From WVYX01 sp039592335 (GTDB lineage Bacteria; Gemmatimonadota; Gemmatimonadetes; Gemmatimonadales; GWC2-71-9): DNA of 64,000 nt. Under the pieces are notes generated by a model. The model searched no databases and was not told where the DNA came from. It worked only from the letters and a program-made list of their open reading frames with translations. The position numbers and the translations under genes were made by a program. The stretch covers positions 62,001 to 126,000 of the forward strand of contig JBDHBX010000004.1 of NCBI GenBank assembly GCA_039592335.1, given 5' to 3'. Below are positions 33,846-43,656 of this stretch, piece after piece (positions within the stretch are counted from its first letter, which is position 1; every line of letters starts with the position of its first letter).

Positions 33846-36800
33846 CTACTTGCATGGCAGGAACCTGACCGTGGTCTCCATTTCCTCCAGCACCTGCTCG
33901 AGGGCACTCACCGTTTCGGCGATGTCCTGGCCGCTCGTCTCACGCGACAGGGAGAACCGTACCGAGCAGTGAACGTCCTCCTCCGACAGCCCCATCGCCA
34001 TGAGGACGTGGGTGGGCTCGGGCGAGCCCGATTTGCAGGCCGAGCCCGAGGAGAGCGAGATACCGTGCTGGTCGAGCGCGACCACCAGTGACTCCCCTCG
34101 CAGACCGGGCAGGGTGAGGTTGAGCGTGTTGGGGAGCCGTCGCTCCGGGTGTCCGTTCAGCCGCGCCGTCGGAATGGCCTCGCCGATCCTGCTCGCGAGC
34201 GCGTCCCGCAGTTCCTGCATCGGTGCCGCATCCTGAGCAGCGCGGAGCGCCAGCTCGGCTGCCTTCCCCATGCCGACGATGGCCGGCACGTTCTCGGTCC
34301 CCGCGCGAAGGCCGCCTTCCTGCTTGCCCCCGTGCACGAGTGGTGCGAGCTCGATGCCTCGTTTCACGTAGAGCGCGCCGATGCCTTTGGGCCCGTGGAA
34401 CTTGTGGGCGGACAGGCTGAGCAGATCCACGTCCAGCTCGGCGACGTCGATCGCGAGCTTGCCGGCCGCCTGCACGGCGTCGGTGTGGAACGGTACTCCG
34501 CGCTCGTGCGCCACCGCGCAGAGCTCGGTGATGGACTGCACGGTCCCCACCTCGTTGTTGGCCAGCATGATCGAGACCAGCATCGTCTCGTCCGTGAGAG
34601 CCCGGCGGAGGGCGTCGGGACGCACCAGGCCGTGCTCGTCCACGGCCAGGTACGTCACCTCGCATCCCATCTGCTCGAGGAAATGACAGGTCTCGAGGAC
34701 GGCCGGGTGCTCGATCGCGCTGGTCACGAGGTGCCTGCGGGCCGTTCCATTGGCAAAGGCGATGCCCTTGAGCGCCAGGTTGTCCGCCTCGGAGCCGCCG
34801 GCCGTGAAGACGATGCGGCGCGGTCGGGCGCCGATCAGTCTCGCCACCTGCCGGCGCGCCTGTTCGATGCCTTCCCGTGCGTCGCGTCCCAGGCCGTGAA
34901 TGCTGGACGGATTGCCGAGCGTGCCGTCGAGGAAGGGGAGCATGGCCTCCCGCACGGCGCCATCGACCCGCGTCGTGGCATTGTTGTCCAGGTAGATGCG
35001 CCGCTTCGGTTGCCGTCGGCCGGTGGGGGCGCCCAATGTGACGGGGCCGCACGCGGCCGCGCGGCCGGCTGATTCGCGGGTGGCGGCTGTGCCGGCCTTC
35101 ACCTTGGCCACCTCGCACAGCAGGGCCTTGTAGACGGGGAAGCCCGAGACGTCGTCGTAGTTGCTCAGGTCGGTCAGCTGATTGACGTTCCACTCCCGCC
35201 ACGCCGGGGACCCCACGGCCCCCCCGCCGCCCATGTTGCACTCGATGGCGCCCCGCACGATGTCGTCCGTGACACGAGCGCGGAACGGCACCGATCCGCG
35301 CGGGGTGCGGACCTCGACCAGGTCACCCGTCTCGATGCCCCTGGCCTTCGCATCGTCCACGTTCAGTTCGACGGCCGGCTCGGGATTGTCCTTGTTGAGT
35401 CCCTTGATGCCGTGGTGCTGCGAGCGGAAGTCGGTGTGGGGGCGGGCGCCCGAGTTGAACACCAAGGGGTACTCCCCCGCGAGCCGAGGACTCGCCAGCG
35501 GACCCTCTGTAGGCTCAACGTACTTGGGAAGCGGCTCGTACCCGTGGTCGTCGAGGGCGGTGGACCAGATCTCGAACTTGCCGGTGGGGGTGTCGAAGCC
35601 CGGCTGGCCGTCCGGCCGCAGGCTGCCCTTCTCCCACTTCTTGTACTCCATCATCGGTGTGGAGAGCTTGACCCAACCGCTGGCCTGGCGGACGGCCTCC
35701 GGAGAGTAGCCCGATCCCTCCAGCGCGAACCGGATCATGGCTGCTTCGGTCTGCGGGTACAGCTCACCGTACCCCAGGCGGCGCGCCAGTTCGGCCATGA
35801 TCAAGTAGTCGTTGCGCGCCTCCCCGACTGGCTCGATCACCTTCTCCCGTAGCCGGAAGATGGGGCCATACACCATGTACGAGTCGATCTCGAACATCGT
35901 GGTGGCCGGGAGTACGACGTCGGCGTACGCAGCGTCGGCCGTGAGCTGACGGTCGATACAGAGGAGGAACTCCAGCCGGGAAAGCGTCTCCCGCCACACC
36001 GATGTCTGGGGCCAGGAGGTGAGGAGTGAGGCCCCGTGGACGATCAGTCCCCGAATGCGGTACGGGTCGCCCTCGAGCACGGAGGCGACCAGTCCGCTGG
36101 CGTGCGACTCCCCGCGGTAGTTGCTGTAGATGGGGAACTTCTCCCGCGCCACCGCCCGATCCAGGTCGGGGTTCGCCTGGTTGCAGGCGCGGTTGATGGG
36201 GAAGTGCGAGTCTAGCATGGCCAGTCCGATGCCCCCGGGCACGTCGAGCTGGCCGGCCAGGGCGAACAGCGAGAGCACCGCGCGGATCGCCTGGATCCCG
36301 CTGTTGGAGTACTCGAGGCCGGTGTACATGACGGGGCAGGCGCCGGTGGCGTGGCAGATGCGGCGCGCCAAATCACGAATGGTGTCGGCGGGCACACCCG
36401 TGATGGACTCGGCCACCTCGGGTCGGAAGTGTTGCACGTACGTGCGCAGCTCGTCGAACCCGTGGCACCAGTCCTCGGCAAACCGCTCGTCGTAGAGCTC
36501 CTCGTCGATCATCACCTCGATCATGGAGAGGGCGAGGGCGCCGTCGGTTCCGGGGCGGATCGGGACCCACTGCCCGCTGGTGCGCGCGGCGGTATCGGTG
36601 CGCCGCGGATCGATGACCACGATGTCGGCCCCGCGCTTCGCGGCGGCCTCGAGCCGGTGCATGTCCAGGGGTGGAGAGTCGGTGGCCGGGTTGGCGCCCC
36701 ATACCACCAGCATCTCGGCGTTCTCCATGTCGGTGAACATGTTCACCAGCATGCGGCCCAGCGTGACGTGCGGTGCGATCATGGCGAAGGAGACGTAGCA

Positions 36801-37256
36801 CAATGCTCCCACGCCCATCGTATTGGGCGAGCCGAACGGAAAGAGCACGTTCGAGGCCGACGAAACGGCCACGTCCTTCGGTTGGAACATGTCACACAGC
36901 GAGAGCTCGAACGCGCCGCGGCCCGTATAGATGGACACGGCTTCCGGGCCAGACTCCTGCTTGATCATCTCAAGGCGCTGCACGATGAGATCGTACGCTT
37001 CGTCCCACGTGATGCGCTCGAACTCGTGCGTGCCCTTCGGACCCACCCGTTTCATGGGATACCGGAGGCGATGCTCCGAATAGACGATCTCGGGCGCGTG
37101 TTGCCCGCGGCGGCAGATCATGCCGAGGGGGTGCCCCGTGTCGGCACGGATGTCCCTGAGCGTCCCGTTCTCCATCCCCACCTCGACCCAGCAGCCCGCG
37201 GGGCAAATTCCGCAAATGCCCTTCTTCCAGCTGAGTTCCGCCGTCTGTTGTGTCAT
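33846..37256 (-). CDS. Fusion of molybdopterin oxidoreductase and NifS/IscS-type cysteine desulfurase
   Basis: A single 1136-residue reading frame. Residues 1-718 are a DMSO-reductase-family molybdoenzyme: the [4Fe-4S] motif CGICPAGC...C (Cys15, 18, 22, 48), WGANPATDSPP, VVIDPRRTDTA, the candidate Mo ligand Cys153 (GVGALCYVSF), and the C-terminal dinucleotide domain LVFNSGARPHTDFRSQ. A 35-residue linker rich in Ala and Arg leads to residues 753-1136, a complete class V aminotransferase: YLDNNATTRVD, PLP Lys near 952 (SAHKFHGPKG) and active-site Cys near 1074 (SSGSACKSG). The latter could supply sulfur to the Mo centre. There is no Tat signal, so it is cytoplasmic. It lies 29 nt after the cyclophilin gene. 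Confidence 0.9.
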   Translation of the reverse strand: MTQQTAELSWKKGICGICPAGCWVEVGMENGTLRDIRADTGHPLGMICRRGQHAPEIVYSEHRLRYPMKRVGPKGTHEFERITWDEAYDLIVQRLEMIKQESGPEAVSIYTGRGAFELSLCDMFQPKDVAVSSASNVLFPFGSPNTMGVGALCYVSFAMIAPHVTLGRMLVNMFTDMENAEMLVVWGANPATDSPPLDMHRLEAAAKRGADIVVIDPRRTDTAARTSGQWVPIRPGTDGALALSMIEVMIDEELYDERFAEDWCHGFDELRTYVQHFRPEVAESITGVPADTIRDLARRICHATGACPVMYTGLEYSNSGIQAIRAVLSLFALAGQLDVPGGIGLAMLDSHFPINRACNQANPDLDRAVAREKFPIYSNYRGESHASGLVASVLEGDPYRIRGLIVHGASLLTSWPQTSVWRETLSRLEFLLCIDRQLTADAAYADVVLPATTMFEIDSYMVYGPIFRLREKVIEPVGEARNDYLIMAELARRLGYGELYPQTEAAMIRFALEGSGYSPEAVRQASGWVKLSTPMMEYKKWEKGSLRPDGQPGFDTPTGKFEIWSTALDDHGYEPLPKYVEPTEGPLASPRLAGEYPLVFNSGARPHTDFRSQHHGIKGLNKDNPEPAVELNVDDAKARGIETGDLVEVRTPRGSVPFRARVTDDIVRGAIECNMGGGGAVGSPAWREWNVNQLTDLSNYDDVSGFPVYKALLCEVAKVKAGTAATRESAGRAAACGPVTLGAPTGRRQPKRRIYLDNNATTRVDGAVREAMLPFLDGTLGNPSSIHGLGRDAREGIEQARRQVARLIGARPRRIVFTAGGSEADNLALKGIAFANGTARRHLVTSAIEHPAVLETCHFLEQMGCEVTYLAVDEHGLVRPDALRRALTDETMLVSIMLANNEVGTVQSITELCAVAHERGVPFHTDAVQAAGKLAIDVAELDVDLLSLSAHKFHGPKGIGALYVKRGIELAPLVHGGKQEGGLRAGTENVPAIVGMGKAAELALRAAQDAAPMQELRDALASRIGEAIPTARLNGHPERRLPNTLNLTLPGLRGESLVVALDQHGISLSSGSACKSGSPEPTHVLMAMGLSEEDVHCSVRFSLSRETSGQDIAETVSALEQVLEEMETTVRFLPCK

Positions 37257-37285
37257 GGATTCACTCGGTTGGACCGCGCCGCAGC

Positions 37286-37912
37286 CTAGCCTTCCGACTC
37301 CTCCTCCAGTACGTAAGCGCGAGTGATCACGATCGGTTCCACGGGCAGCGCCTCGAAGTTGGGCCGCCGTGGGCGGGCAGGCACCGCCGCGATGGCGTCC
37401 ACGACGTCCATGCCCTCAATCACCCGGCCGAAGACGGCGTAGCCCCAGCCGTCGGGGTACACGCCGAAGTCGAGTTTGGTGTTGTCGACCAGATTGATGA
37501 AGAAGTCGGTCTCGGCGCTGTGGATGTACTCCGTGCGCGCCATGGCCACGGTACCGCGCAGGTTGCTCAGGCCGTTGTCCGCCTCGTTCATGATGGGCTT
37601 GGCGCTGCTGGAACGGCGGCGCAGGTCGGCCGTGAAGCTGCCGGCCTGGATCATGAAGCCGGGCCGCACGCGGTAGAACGTGAGGGAATCGTAGAAGCCG
37701 AGCTCTACGTGCCGCACGATGTGGGCGACGGTGATGGGGGCCTCTTCCCGATCGAGCTCCATCACGATTCGGCCTTTCGTCGTCTGGAGCACGACCGTGG
37801 GCGTGGGGTCCAACGCCGCCTCCGAGTCGGACCCGGGCGTGCCGCCGCCCTCGCAGCCCGCGAGCGTCAGGGGAATCCACAGGATCAGGCCCAGCATCTG
37901 CCGCAGGTTCAT
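37286..37912 (-). CDS. Cyclophilin-type peptidyl-prolyl isomerase, lipoprotein
   Basis: A 208-residue protein. The lipobox LTLAGC gives Cys20. The cyclophilin fold follows: VVLQTTKGRIVMELDREEAPITVAH, FYDSLTFYRVRPGFMIQAG, GTVAMARTEYIHSAETDFFINL and YAVFGRVIEGMDVVDAI, covering the catalytic Arg and the F-x-I-N segment. It catalyses prolyl cis-trans isomerisation in the periplasm. The ATG at 37912 follows GGGAG and starts the lipoprotein signal directly. It is upstream of the molybdoenzyme fusion on the same strand and divergent from a carrier gene. Confidence 0.88.
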   Translation of the reverse strand: MNLRQMLGLILWIPLTLAGCEGGGTPGSDSEAALDPTPTVVLQTTKGRIVMELDREEAPITVAHIVRHVELGFYDSLTFYRVRPGFMIQAGSFTADLRRRSSSAKPIMNEADNGLSNLRGTVAMARTEYIHSAETDFFINLVDNTKLDFGVYPDGWGYAVFGRVIEGMDVVDAIAAVPARPRRPNFEALPVEPIVITRAYVLEEESEG

Positions 37913-38050
37913 GTGCCGCTCCCGGATGGTGTTCACGCTGAGAATCTCGCCCGGGTAGGCTCCTTGGCGCCAGGGTGGCATGTCGCATGCGCTGGATCGC
38001 GTTTCCGATGCGATCTGCTACCTTAAGTCGATCCGGACCCCGGAGCATTC

Positions 38051-40333
38051 TTGGCCCCCAGCGAGCGTTCCACCAAGGTGGCCGTCGCCGTCGCCATCGT
38101 GACGGCGGTGGTCATGATCGCCTTCCAGATGGCGGCCAAGGCGACGCGGGATGCGCTGTTCCTGTCCAGCTACGATGTCTCGGCGCTGCCGCGGATGATC
38201 ATGCTCTCGGCCTTGGTCTCGGTGCTGGTGGCCTTTGGTGCCTCCCGTTGGATGACGGCGGTGGGCCCGGCCCGGCTCGTGCCGGGTGCGTTCGCCGCCA
38301 GCGGCACCCTGCTCCTCATCGAGTGGCTCCTGGTCGCCGAGTATCGGGGTGTCGTCGCCGTCCTGCTGTACCTGCACTATGGCGGCCTCGGCGCGGTGCT
38401 CATCTCCGGGTTCTGGTCCATCATCAACGAGCGCTTCGACCCCAGAACGGCGAAGCGCTACGTCGGCAAGATCGCCGCCGGAGCGACCGTCGGCGGGGTT
38501 TTCGGCGGGCTGCTGGCCGAGCGCGTCGCGGTGCTCGCCTCGGTGGAGGCGATGCTGCCGATCCTGGGGGCGCTTCACTTCGTCTGCTCTGGCCTGCTGC
38601 TGGGAGCTCGACACGCCCGCGAGCGGGCCGACGCTCGCAGTGGTGCGGCGCGCAAACCCGAAGTGGCGCCCCCGGGAGCATCGGGGCTGAAGACCATTGT
38701 CGGTATGCCGTATCTGAGGGGACTCGTGGCCCTCGTGCTGTTCGTCACGATGGGCGAGGTCCTCATCGACTACGTGTTCAAGGCGCGCGCCACCGGCGCG
38801 TTCGGCGATGGGGAGCGCCTGCTCCGCTTCTTTGCCGTGTTCTACACGGGCGTGTCGGTGCTCACCGTGGCCGTGCAAGCGGTGGGGAGTCGCTTCGCGC
38901 TGCAACGCCTGGGGCTCACGCGCACGGTCGCGTTGCTCCCCGCCGGTGTCGGCCTGGGGAGTCTCGGCGCGCTGGCCGTACCGGGACTGGCGAGCGCCAC
39001 GGCGCTCAGGGGAACGGAGGCCATCTTCCGCAACGGTCTCTACCGTTCGGGCTACGAGCTGCTGTTCACGCCGCTGGCTGCAGGGCAGAAGCGGTCGACC
39101 AAGGCGCTGGTGGATGTGGGCGTCGTGCGGCTCGGCGACATGGCCGGTGCCGCCGTAGTCCAGGTCATCCTGCTCGTGGCGGGAACCCTCGCGGCCACGA
39201 CCCTCCTCGGGATGGCCGCAGGGGCGTCCCTCATGGCGGTGATCATCGCGCTGGGGCTGCGCGGCGGTTACGTGCGCACGCTCGAGCGCAGCCTGCTGTC
39301 CAGGGCCGTCGAGCTCGACCTCGATGAGGTGCAGGATGCCACCACGCGCACCGCCATGCTGCAGAGCGTCGGAACGCTGGGACTGACCCACTTCGAACGA
39401 GTGCCGCCGACCGACGAGTTGGAGCGGCAGGCCGCGGCCGCCTCGCCCCCGAGCCGGGTAACGGCCTCTGAGCCGCCGCTGGACCCAGTGATGCGGCGCA
39501 TTCGGGACCTGCGCTCGCGGGATGCGGCACGGGCGCGGGCGGCCCTCACGTCGGGTCCGCTCACGCCGGCCCTCGTGCCGCACGCGGTTCCGCTCCTCGC
39601 CTGGGACGAGGTCGTGAGCGAGGCGATGAAGGCGCTGCGCAGTGTTGCCGCGGAGTCGGCGGGGCAGCTCGTCGATCGCCTGTTGGACCGCGACGAGGAA
39701 TTCGCCGTGCGGCGTCGCCTGCCGCTGGTGCTGGCGGCATCCCCCACGCCACGGGTGGTGGACGGCCTCTTCTGGGGTCTGGAGGACCAGCGGTTCGAGG
39801 TGCGTTACCGCTGCGGCCGTGCGCTCAGTCACCTGCTGGAGCTCAACCCGAAGCTCACCGTCGACCGCGAGCGCACCTTCGCCGCGGTGGTGCGGGAAGT
39901 TGGGGTGGACCGGGGCGTGTGGCAGAGCCACCGGCTGCTGGACAGTATGGAAGACGAGGAGTGGTCGCCGGTGGTTGATGAGGTGCTGCGCGAGCGCGCC
40001 TCCCGGAGCCTGGAGCATGTGTTCACCGTGCTCTCGCTGGTGTTGCCGCGTCAGCCGCTGAAGGTGGCCTTCCGTGGCCTCCATACCGACGACGCCATGC
40101 TGCGTGGCACGGCCCTGGAGTATCTGGAGACGGCGCTGCCGGAGGACATTCGTGCTGCGCTGTGGCCGTTCCTCGAGGACACACGGACCAGAGCGCAGCG
40201 GGAGTCCCGCCCCACCGACGAGATCCTAGCCGACCTGCTGCAGTCGAATCAGTCGATCGTGATGAACCTGGAGCAGATGAAGAAGCTGAGAGAGCAGGGA
40301 CGGAAGGCCCGGGGGGAGCCGGAGGAGGAGTAG
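38051..40333 (+). CDS. ATP/ADP-translocase-like (NTT) carrier with C-terminal HEAT-like domain
   Basis: A 760-residue protein starting at TTG. About 12 hydrophobic segments (residues 8-420) resemble the MFS-like NTT/TLC carriers, with KATRDALFLSSYDVSALP and SGFWSIINERFDPRTAKRYVGKI near the conserved positions. A soluble helical tail of about 340 residues follows, made of short repeats such as FAVRRRLPLVLAASPTPRVVDGLF and VRYRCGRALSHLLELNP, which look like HEAT repeats. The tail ends in charged EQGRKARGEPEEE. Substrate is not proven by sequence. It converges on a second carrier of the same type. Confidence 0.65.
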   Translation: MAPSERSTKVAVAVAIVTAVVMIAFQMAAKATRDALFLSSYDVSALPRMIMLSALVSVLVAFGASRWMTAVGPARLVPGAFAASGTLLLIEWLLVAEYRGVVAVLLYLHYGGLGAVLISGFWSIINERFDPRTAKRYVGKIAAGATVGGVFGGLLAERVAVLASVEAMLPILGALHFVCSGLLLGARHARERADARSGAARKPEVAPPGASGLKTIVGMPYLRGLVALVLFVTMGEVLIDYVFKARATGAFGDGERLLRFFAVFYTGVSVLTVAVQAVGSRFALQRLGLTRTVALLPAGVGLGSLGALAVPGLASATALRGTEAIFRNGLYRSGYELLFTPLAAGQKRSTKALVDVGVVRLGDMAGAAVVQVILLVAGTLAATTLLGMAAGASLMAVIIALGLRGGYVRTLERSLLSRAVELDLDEVQDATTRTAMLQSVGTLGLTHFERVPPTDELERQAAAASPPSRVTASEPPLDPVMRRIRDLRSRDAARARAALTSGPLTPALVPHAVPLLAWDEVVSEAMKALRSVAAESAGQLVDRLLDRDEEFAVRRRLPLVLAASPTPRVVDGLFWGLEDQRFEVRYRCGRALSHLLELNPKLTVDRERTFAAVVREVGVDRGVWQSHRLLDSMEDEEWSPVVDEVLRERASRSLEHVFTVLSLVLPRQPLKVAFRGLHTDDAMLRGTALEYLETALPEDIRAALWPFLEDTRTRAQRESRPTDEILADLLQSNQSIVMNLEQMKKLREQGRKARGEPEEE

Positions 40334-40359
40334 CGACGCGTCCCCGACGCCAGGTGCAG

Positions 40360-40396
40360 ACCGGCCCCCAGCGACGACGCATCGCTGGGGGCCGGT
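40360..40396. terminator. Strong bidirectional terminator
   Basis: A 15-bp perfect stem: the arm at 40360-40374 (ACCGGCCCCCAGCGA) pairs with 40382-40396, loop CGACGCA. It lies 27 nt after one stop and 20 nt before the convergent stop, so it can serve both genes. Confidence 0.75.
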
Positions 40397-40415
40397 CGCT
40401 CGTGGCGCCTGTCTC

Positions 40416-41888
40416 CTATTGCGTGGCGGCCGCCAGCCGGTCGTAGCGCCGGCCAATCAGTGCGGCCAACCCGAGCCAGGCCAGGATGAGCACTACGTTC
40501 ACCAGCGCGAACTGCCCCGTGCTCAACATCAGCAGTTGGGCGCCCACGGCCACGACGGCCGCGGACAGTACGTCCCCGGTGCGCCAGAAGAAGGAATCGA
40601 TCACCTGCTTGGCCTTGTACTTCTCCTCCCGGGTGGTCGGCAGGAACAGCGCGTGCCGCACCGTGTTGTTGAGCGAGTAGTCGGTAGCGTTCTCCGCGGT
40701 CTTGATCCAGCGGATCGCCCCGAGAATGGGGACCACGGCTATGACCGTGTAGCCCATGAGGGCGATCACCGGCAGGAAGAGCAGGGCACGCGCCACGCCT
40801 GCGTACTTGATGATGCGGGAGACCACGAAGGCCTGAAGCAGCAGTCCCAGGATGTTCACGACGGTGAAGAAGTCCGAGTAGAACTCAGCGATGCGGGCCT
40901 GGACCTCCTCCGTCCCGCCGCCCTCGGCCGCCACCGCCTGCTCGGTGAGGGCCACCACGGTGCGCCCCAGGATGTACTCGCCGTTGGTGTTGACCCAATT
41001 CAGCAACAGGATCAGGAATGCGATCATGAGGAGGTAGCGGCTGCGGAAGACGAGCCGGAACGCGCCACCCTCCGACTCCGGCTCCTCGACTACAGGCTCG
41101 GGCGGCGCTTCCTTCCCGGGCTCCATTGCCTGGAAGACGCCACTCTCGCGCTGGTACTCCTGGGCCGGAACCTTGAACTCGCCGGTGGCGGTCCGGAATT
41201 GGCCGGTCGCGGCGGGCATCGTACCAGTGGTGAATGGATCCGGGAGGTGGTCCTCGGTGCGCCGCCGCTCCCGTGCGTCCACGATGTTGGTGATCAGTGC
41301 GGCGACAATCAGCAGTACCGCCGAGAGGGGGAACAGCGGATTGATGCCGATACCGCTCAGCACGTTCGGCAGGTAACTGCCGACCACCGCCCCGGCCGAG
41401 GCCCCGAACCCAACGATCGGGAAGAGTCGCTTCCCCTCATCCGTTGTGTACACGTCGTTGGCGAACGCCCAGAACTGGGCGATCATCATGACGTTGAAGA
41501 TTCCTACCCATACGAAGAAGGCGACACCGAGTCCGAAGCCTGAGACACCGGCCTGCGCCACGAGGTAGAACACGCCCAGGCAGGCGACGAAGAAGGCGGT
41601 CACCCCGTTGATGAGGCGGCGCCGCGGCACCCGCGCCGCGACGGCGCCGTACAGCGGCACGAGGCCCGCGAGCAACAGTACCTGGCCGGCCGCGGTGTAG
41701 CTCTTCACCTCGGCGCTGGCCCCGCCGAGGATGAGAGCCTCCCGCACGACCTTCAGCACGTAGTACGCGGTCAGGATGAGGAAGACGTTGAGCGTGAGGA
41801 ACAGGACGTTGCCGCTCTCCCCACCGCGCACGTCGGTGAAGAGGCGCAGGAAGCGGTCCATGGGGCTCGATCGGGACATGCCGTTCAC
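40416..41888 (-). CDS. ATP/ADP-translocase-like (NTT) carrier
   Basis: A 490-residue protein with about 12 hydrophobic segments. The N-terminus LFLTLNVFLILTAYYVLKVVREALIL and the middle FVWVGIFNVMMIAQFWAFANDVYTTDEGKRLFP match the core of nucleotide-translocase (Npt/TLC) relatives. A hydrophilic central loop (about 208-270) with PATGQFRTATGEFKVP repeats is unusual. Classical members exchange ATP/ADP in intracellular bacteria and plastids; free-living members have unknown substrates. The GTG at 41888 has AGGGG about 10 nt upstream; ATG at 41879 is possible. It is divergent from a kinase gene. Confidence 0.7.
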   Translation of the reverse strand: MNGMSRSSPMDRFLRLFTDVRGGESGNVLFLTLNVFLILTAYYVLKVVREALILGGASAEVKSYTAAGQVLLLAGLVPLYGAVAARVPRRRLINGVTAFFVACLGVFYLVAQAGVSGFGLGVAFFVWVGIFNVMMIAQFWAFANDVYTTDEGKRLFPIVGFGASAGAVVGSYLPNVLSGIGINPLFPLSAVLLIVAALITNIVDARERRRTEDHLPDPFTTGTMPAATGQFRTATGEFKVPAQEYQRESGVFQAMEPGKEAPPEPVVEEPESEGGAFRLVFRSRYLLMIAFLILLLNWVNTNGEYILGRTVVALTEQAVAAEGGGTEEVQARIAEFYSDFFTVVNILGLLLQAFVVSRIIKYAGVARALLFLPVIALMGYTVIAVVPILGAIRWIKTAENATDYSLNNTVRHALFLPTTREEKYKAKQVIDSFFWRTGDVLSAAVVAVGAQLLMLSTGQFALVNVVLILAWLGLAALIGRRYDRLAAATQ

Positions 41889-42030
41889 GGTTCAGGTCCC
41901 CTCGCCATGGGTTGGCCGGCCGTGCGGGAGGAGTGATTCCACGACAATACGCCTCGTCCGGGGGGATGCAAGCGCGGGCCGTTTCCCCGCCCCGCCCCGC
42001 CGTGATACTCTATGGAGACACGGGAGGTTC

Positions 42031-43626
42031 ATGACCCCAGAGCAACTCGTCGGCGCAACGTCGGGTGACGTCCCGGCGCACTCCACCGGCCAGCTTCCGC
42101 CCGACCTGCTCGAGGCAGCGTCGCGCCGGCTGGGGCTGGCGGCCCTCGTTTGGGCGGGCCTCTGGGCGTTCTCCTTCTTCATGAACAACGTGGTCGGCCC
42201 CGTGCTCTCACCCGGCGCCCCACTCGACGACGCCTGGCCCTGGCCAGGGAATCCCGTGGCGCTCGCGGTCATCGCCGTGTCCCTGGCCCTGTTCGCCTAC
42301 ACCCGGTGGCACGCGTGCGACTGCCAACGGTCGCTGGATCTTGGCCTCGTATACGAGGTCCTGCTGGCCTTTGCCATCGGGTTCGTGAACCAGTGGACGC
42401 CCAACGTCCAGGGGCTCTCCTGGATCTGTGTCCTGGTCTTGGTGCACCCGATGATCGTGCCGCACACGCTGGGGAAGACGCTCGCCGCCGCGCTGGTGGC
42501 CGCCTCGATGGATCCGCTCGGTCTGGCCATCACGGGCGCGCGCGGCGTGCCGGTGCCCTCCGCCCCGGTGATCCTCTGGATCTATCTGCCGAACTACATC
42601 TGTGCGCTCCTGGCCGTGGTGCCGGCCCGCATCATCATGCGGTTGGGGCGGCAGGTGAGAGATGCCCGGGAGCTGGGCGCCTATCAACTCGGTGAGCGAC
42701 TCGGCAGTGGCGGGATGGGGGAAGTGTATAGCGCGCGGCACCGCATGTTGCGGCGGCCCGCCGCGGTCAAGGTGATCCGTCGAGGGGCGCTCGGCCAACG
42801 CGGTGGGGAATCGGCAGAGACGCTGCTGCGGCGCTTCAAGCGGGAGGCGGAGGCCACGGCCAGCCTCAACTCGCCGCACACCGTGGCGGTGTACGACTTC
42901 GGGGTCACGAAGGAGCGGGATCTCTACTACGTGATGGAGTTGCTGCGGGGCCTGGACCTGGAGACGCTGGTCGATCGATTCGGCCCCCTGCGCCCCGGGC
43001 GCGTGGTGCACCTCCTCCGGCAGGCGTGTCACTCCCTGGCCGAGGCGCATGGTGCGGGGCTCATTCACCGCGATGTGAAGCCGGGGAATCTGTACGCCTG
43101 CTGGTTCGGGCTGGAGGCCGACTTCCTCAAGGTCACGGACTTCGGCCTCGTGAAGTCCGCGCCCGAGGTGGCGCACCACCAGACCAAGCTCACCGCCCCG
43201 GGCCTCACGACAGGCACGCCGGCCTTCATGGCCCCCGAGCTCGCGATGAACGATCACCCGGACTGGCGGGTGGACATCTATGCGCTAGGCTGCGTGGCAT
43301 ACTGGCTGCTCACTGGCCATCTGGTGTTCGAGGCCGAAACGCCAATGCGCATGATGGTTCGGCACATCGATGGCACCCCGGTGCCGCCGTCGTTGATCAG
43401 CGAGTTCGACATCACTCCAAAGTTCGATGAGCTCGTGCTCGCCTGCCTGGCCAAGGATCGGCGACAGCGCCCCTCGGACGCGCAGAAACTCGCCCGAGAG
43501 CTGGCCAAGCTCGATGTGGGGGAGCCCTGGACACAGGAGAGCGCGGCGCGTTGGTGGCGCACGAACGTTCCTGAGGTTGCGCCCTCCATCGAGGCGCCCG
43601 TCCCTCCCACGCCGTCCACGCGCTGA
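42031..43626 (+). CDS. Ser/Thr protein kinase with N-terminal membrane domain, copy 1
   Basis: A 531-residue protein. Six hydrophobic segments (about 38-205) come first, and the Hanks kinase domain (217-500) comes last, the reverse of the usual order. Kinase motifs are GERLGSGGMGEVYSARH, AAVKVI, HRDVKPGN (about 345), VTDFGLVK and GTPAFMAPELA. The catalytic set is intact. It is paralogous to the kinase at 48254-49873, including the membrane part (AASMDPLGLAI in both). The ATG follows GGGAGG. It is divergent from the NTT carrier. Confidence 0.9.
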   Translation: MTPEQLVGATSGDVPAHSTGQLPPDLLEAASRRLGLAALVWAGLWAFSFFMNNVVGPVLSPGAPLDDAWPWPGNPVALAVIAVSLALFAYTRWHACDCQRSLDLGLVYEVLLAFAIGFVNQWTPNVQGLSWICVLVLVHPMIVPHTLGKTLAAALVAASMDPLGLAITGARGVPVPSAPVILWIYLPNYICALLAVVPARIIMRLGRQVRDARELGAYQLGERLGSGGMGEVYSARHRMLRRPAAVKVIRRGALGQRGGESAETLLRRFKREAEATASLNSPHTVAVYDFGVTKERDLYYVMELLRGLDLETLVDRFGPLRPGRVVHLLRQACHSLAEAHGAGLIHRDVKPGNLYACWFGLEADFLKVTDFGLVKSAPEVAHHQTKLTAPGLTTGTPAFMAPELAMNDHPDWRVDIYALGCVAYWLLTGHLVFEAETPMRMMVRHIDGTPVPPSLISEFDITPKFDELVLACLAKDRRQRPSDAQKLARELAKLDVGEPWTQESAARWWRTNVPEVAPSIEAPVPPTPSTR

Positions 43627-43656
43627 GCCGGCGATCCGTCGCCCCGCTTCCGACCG

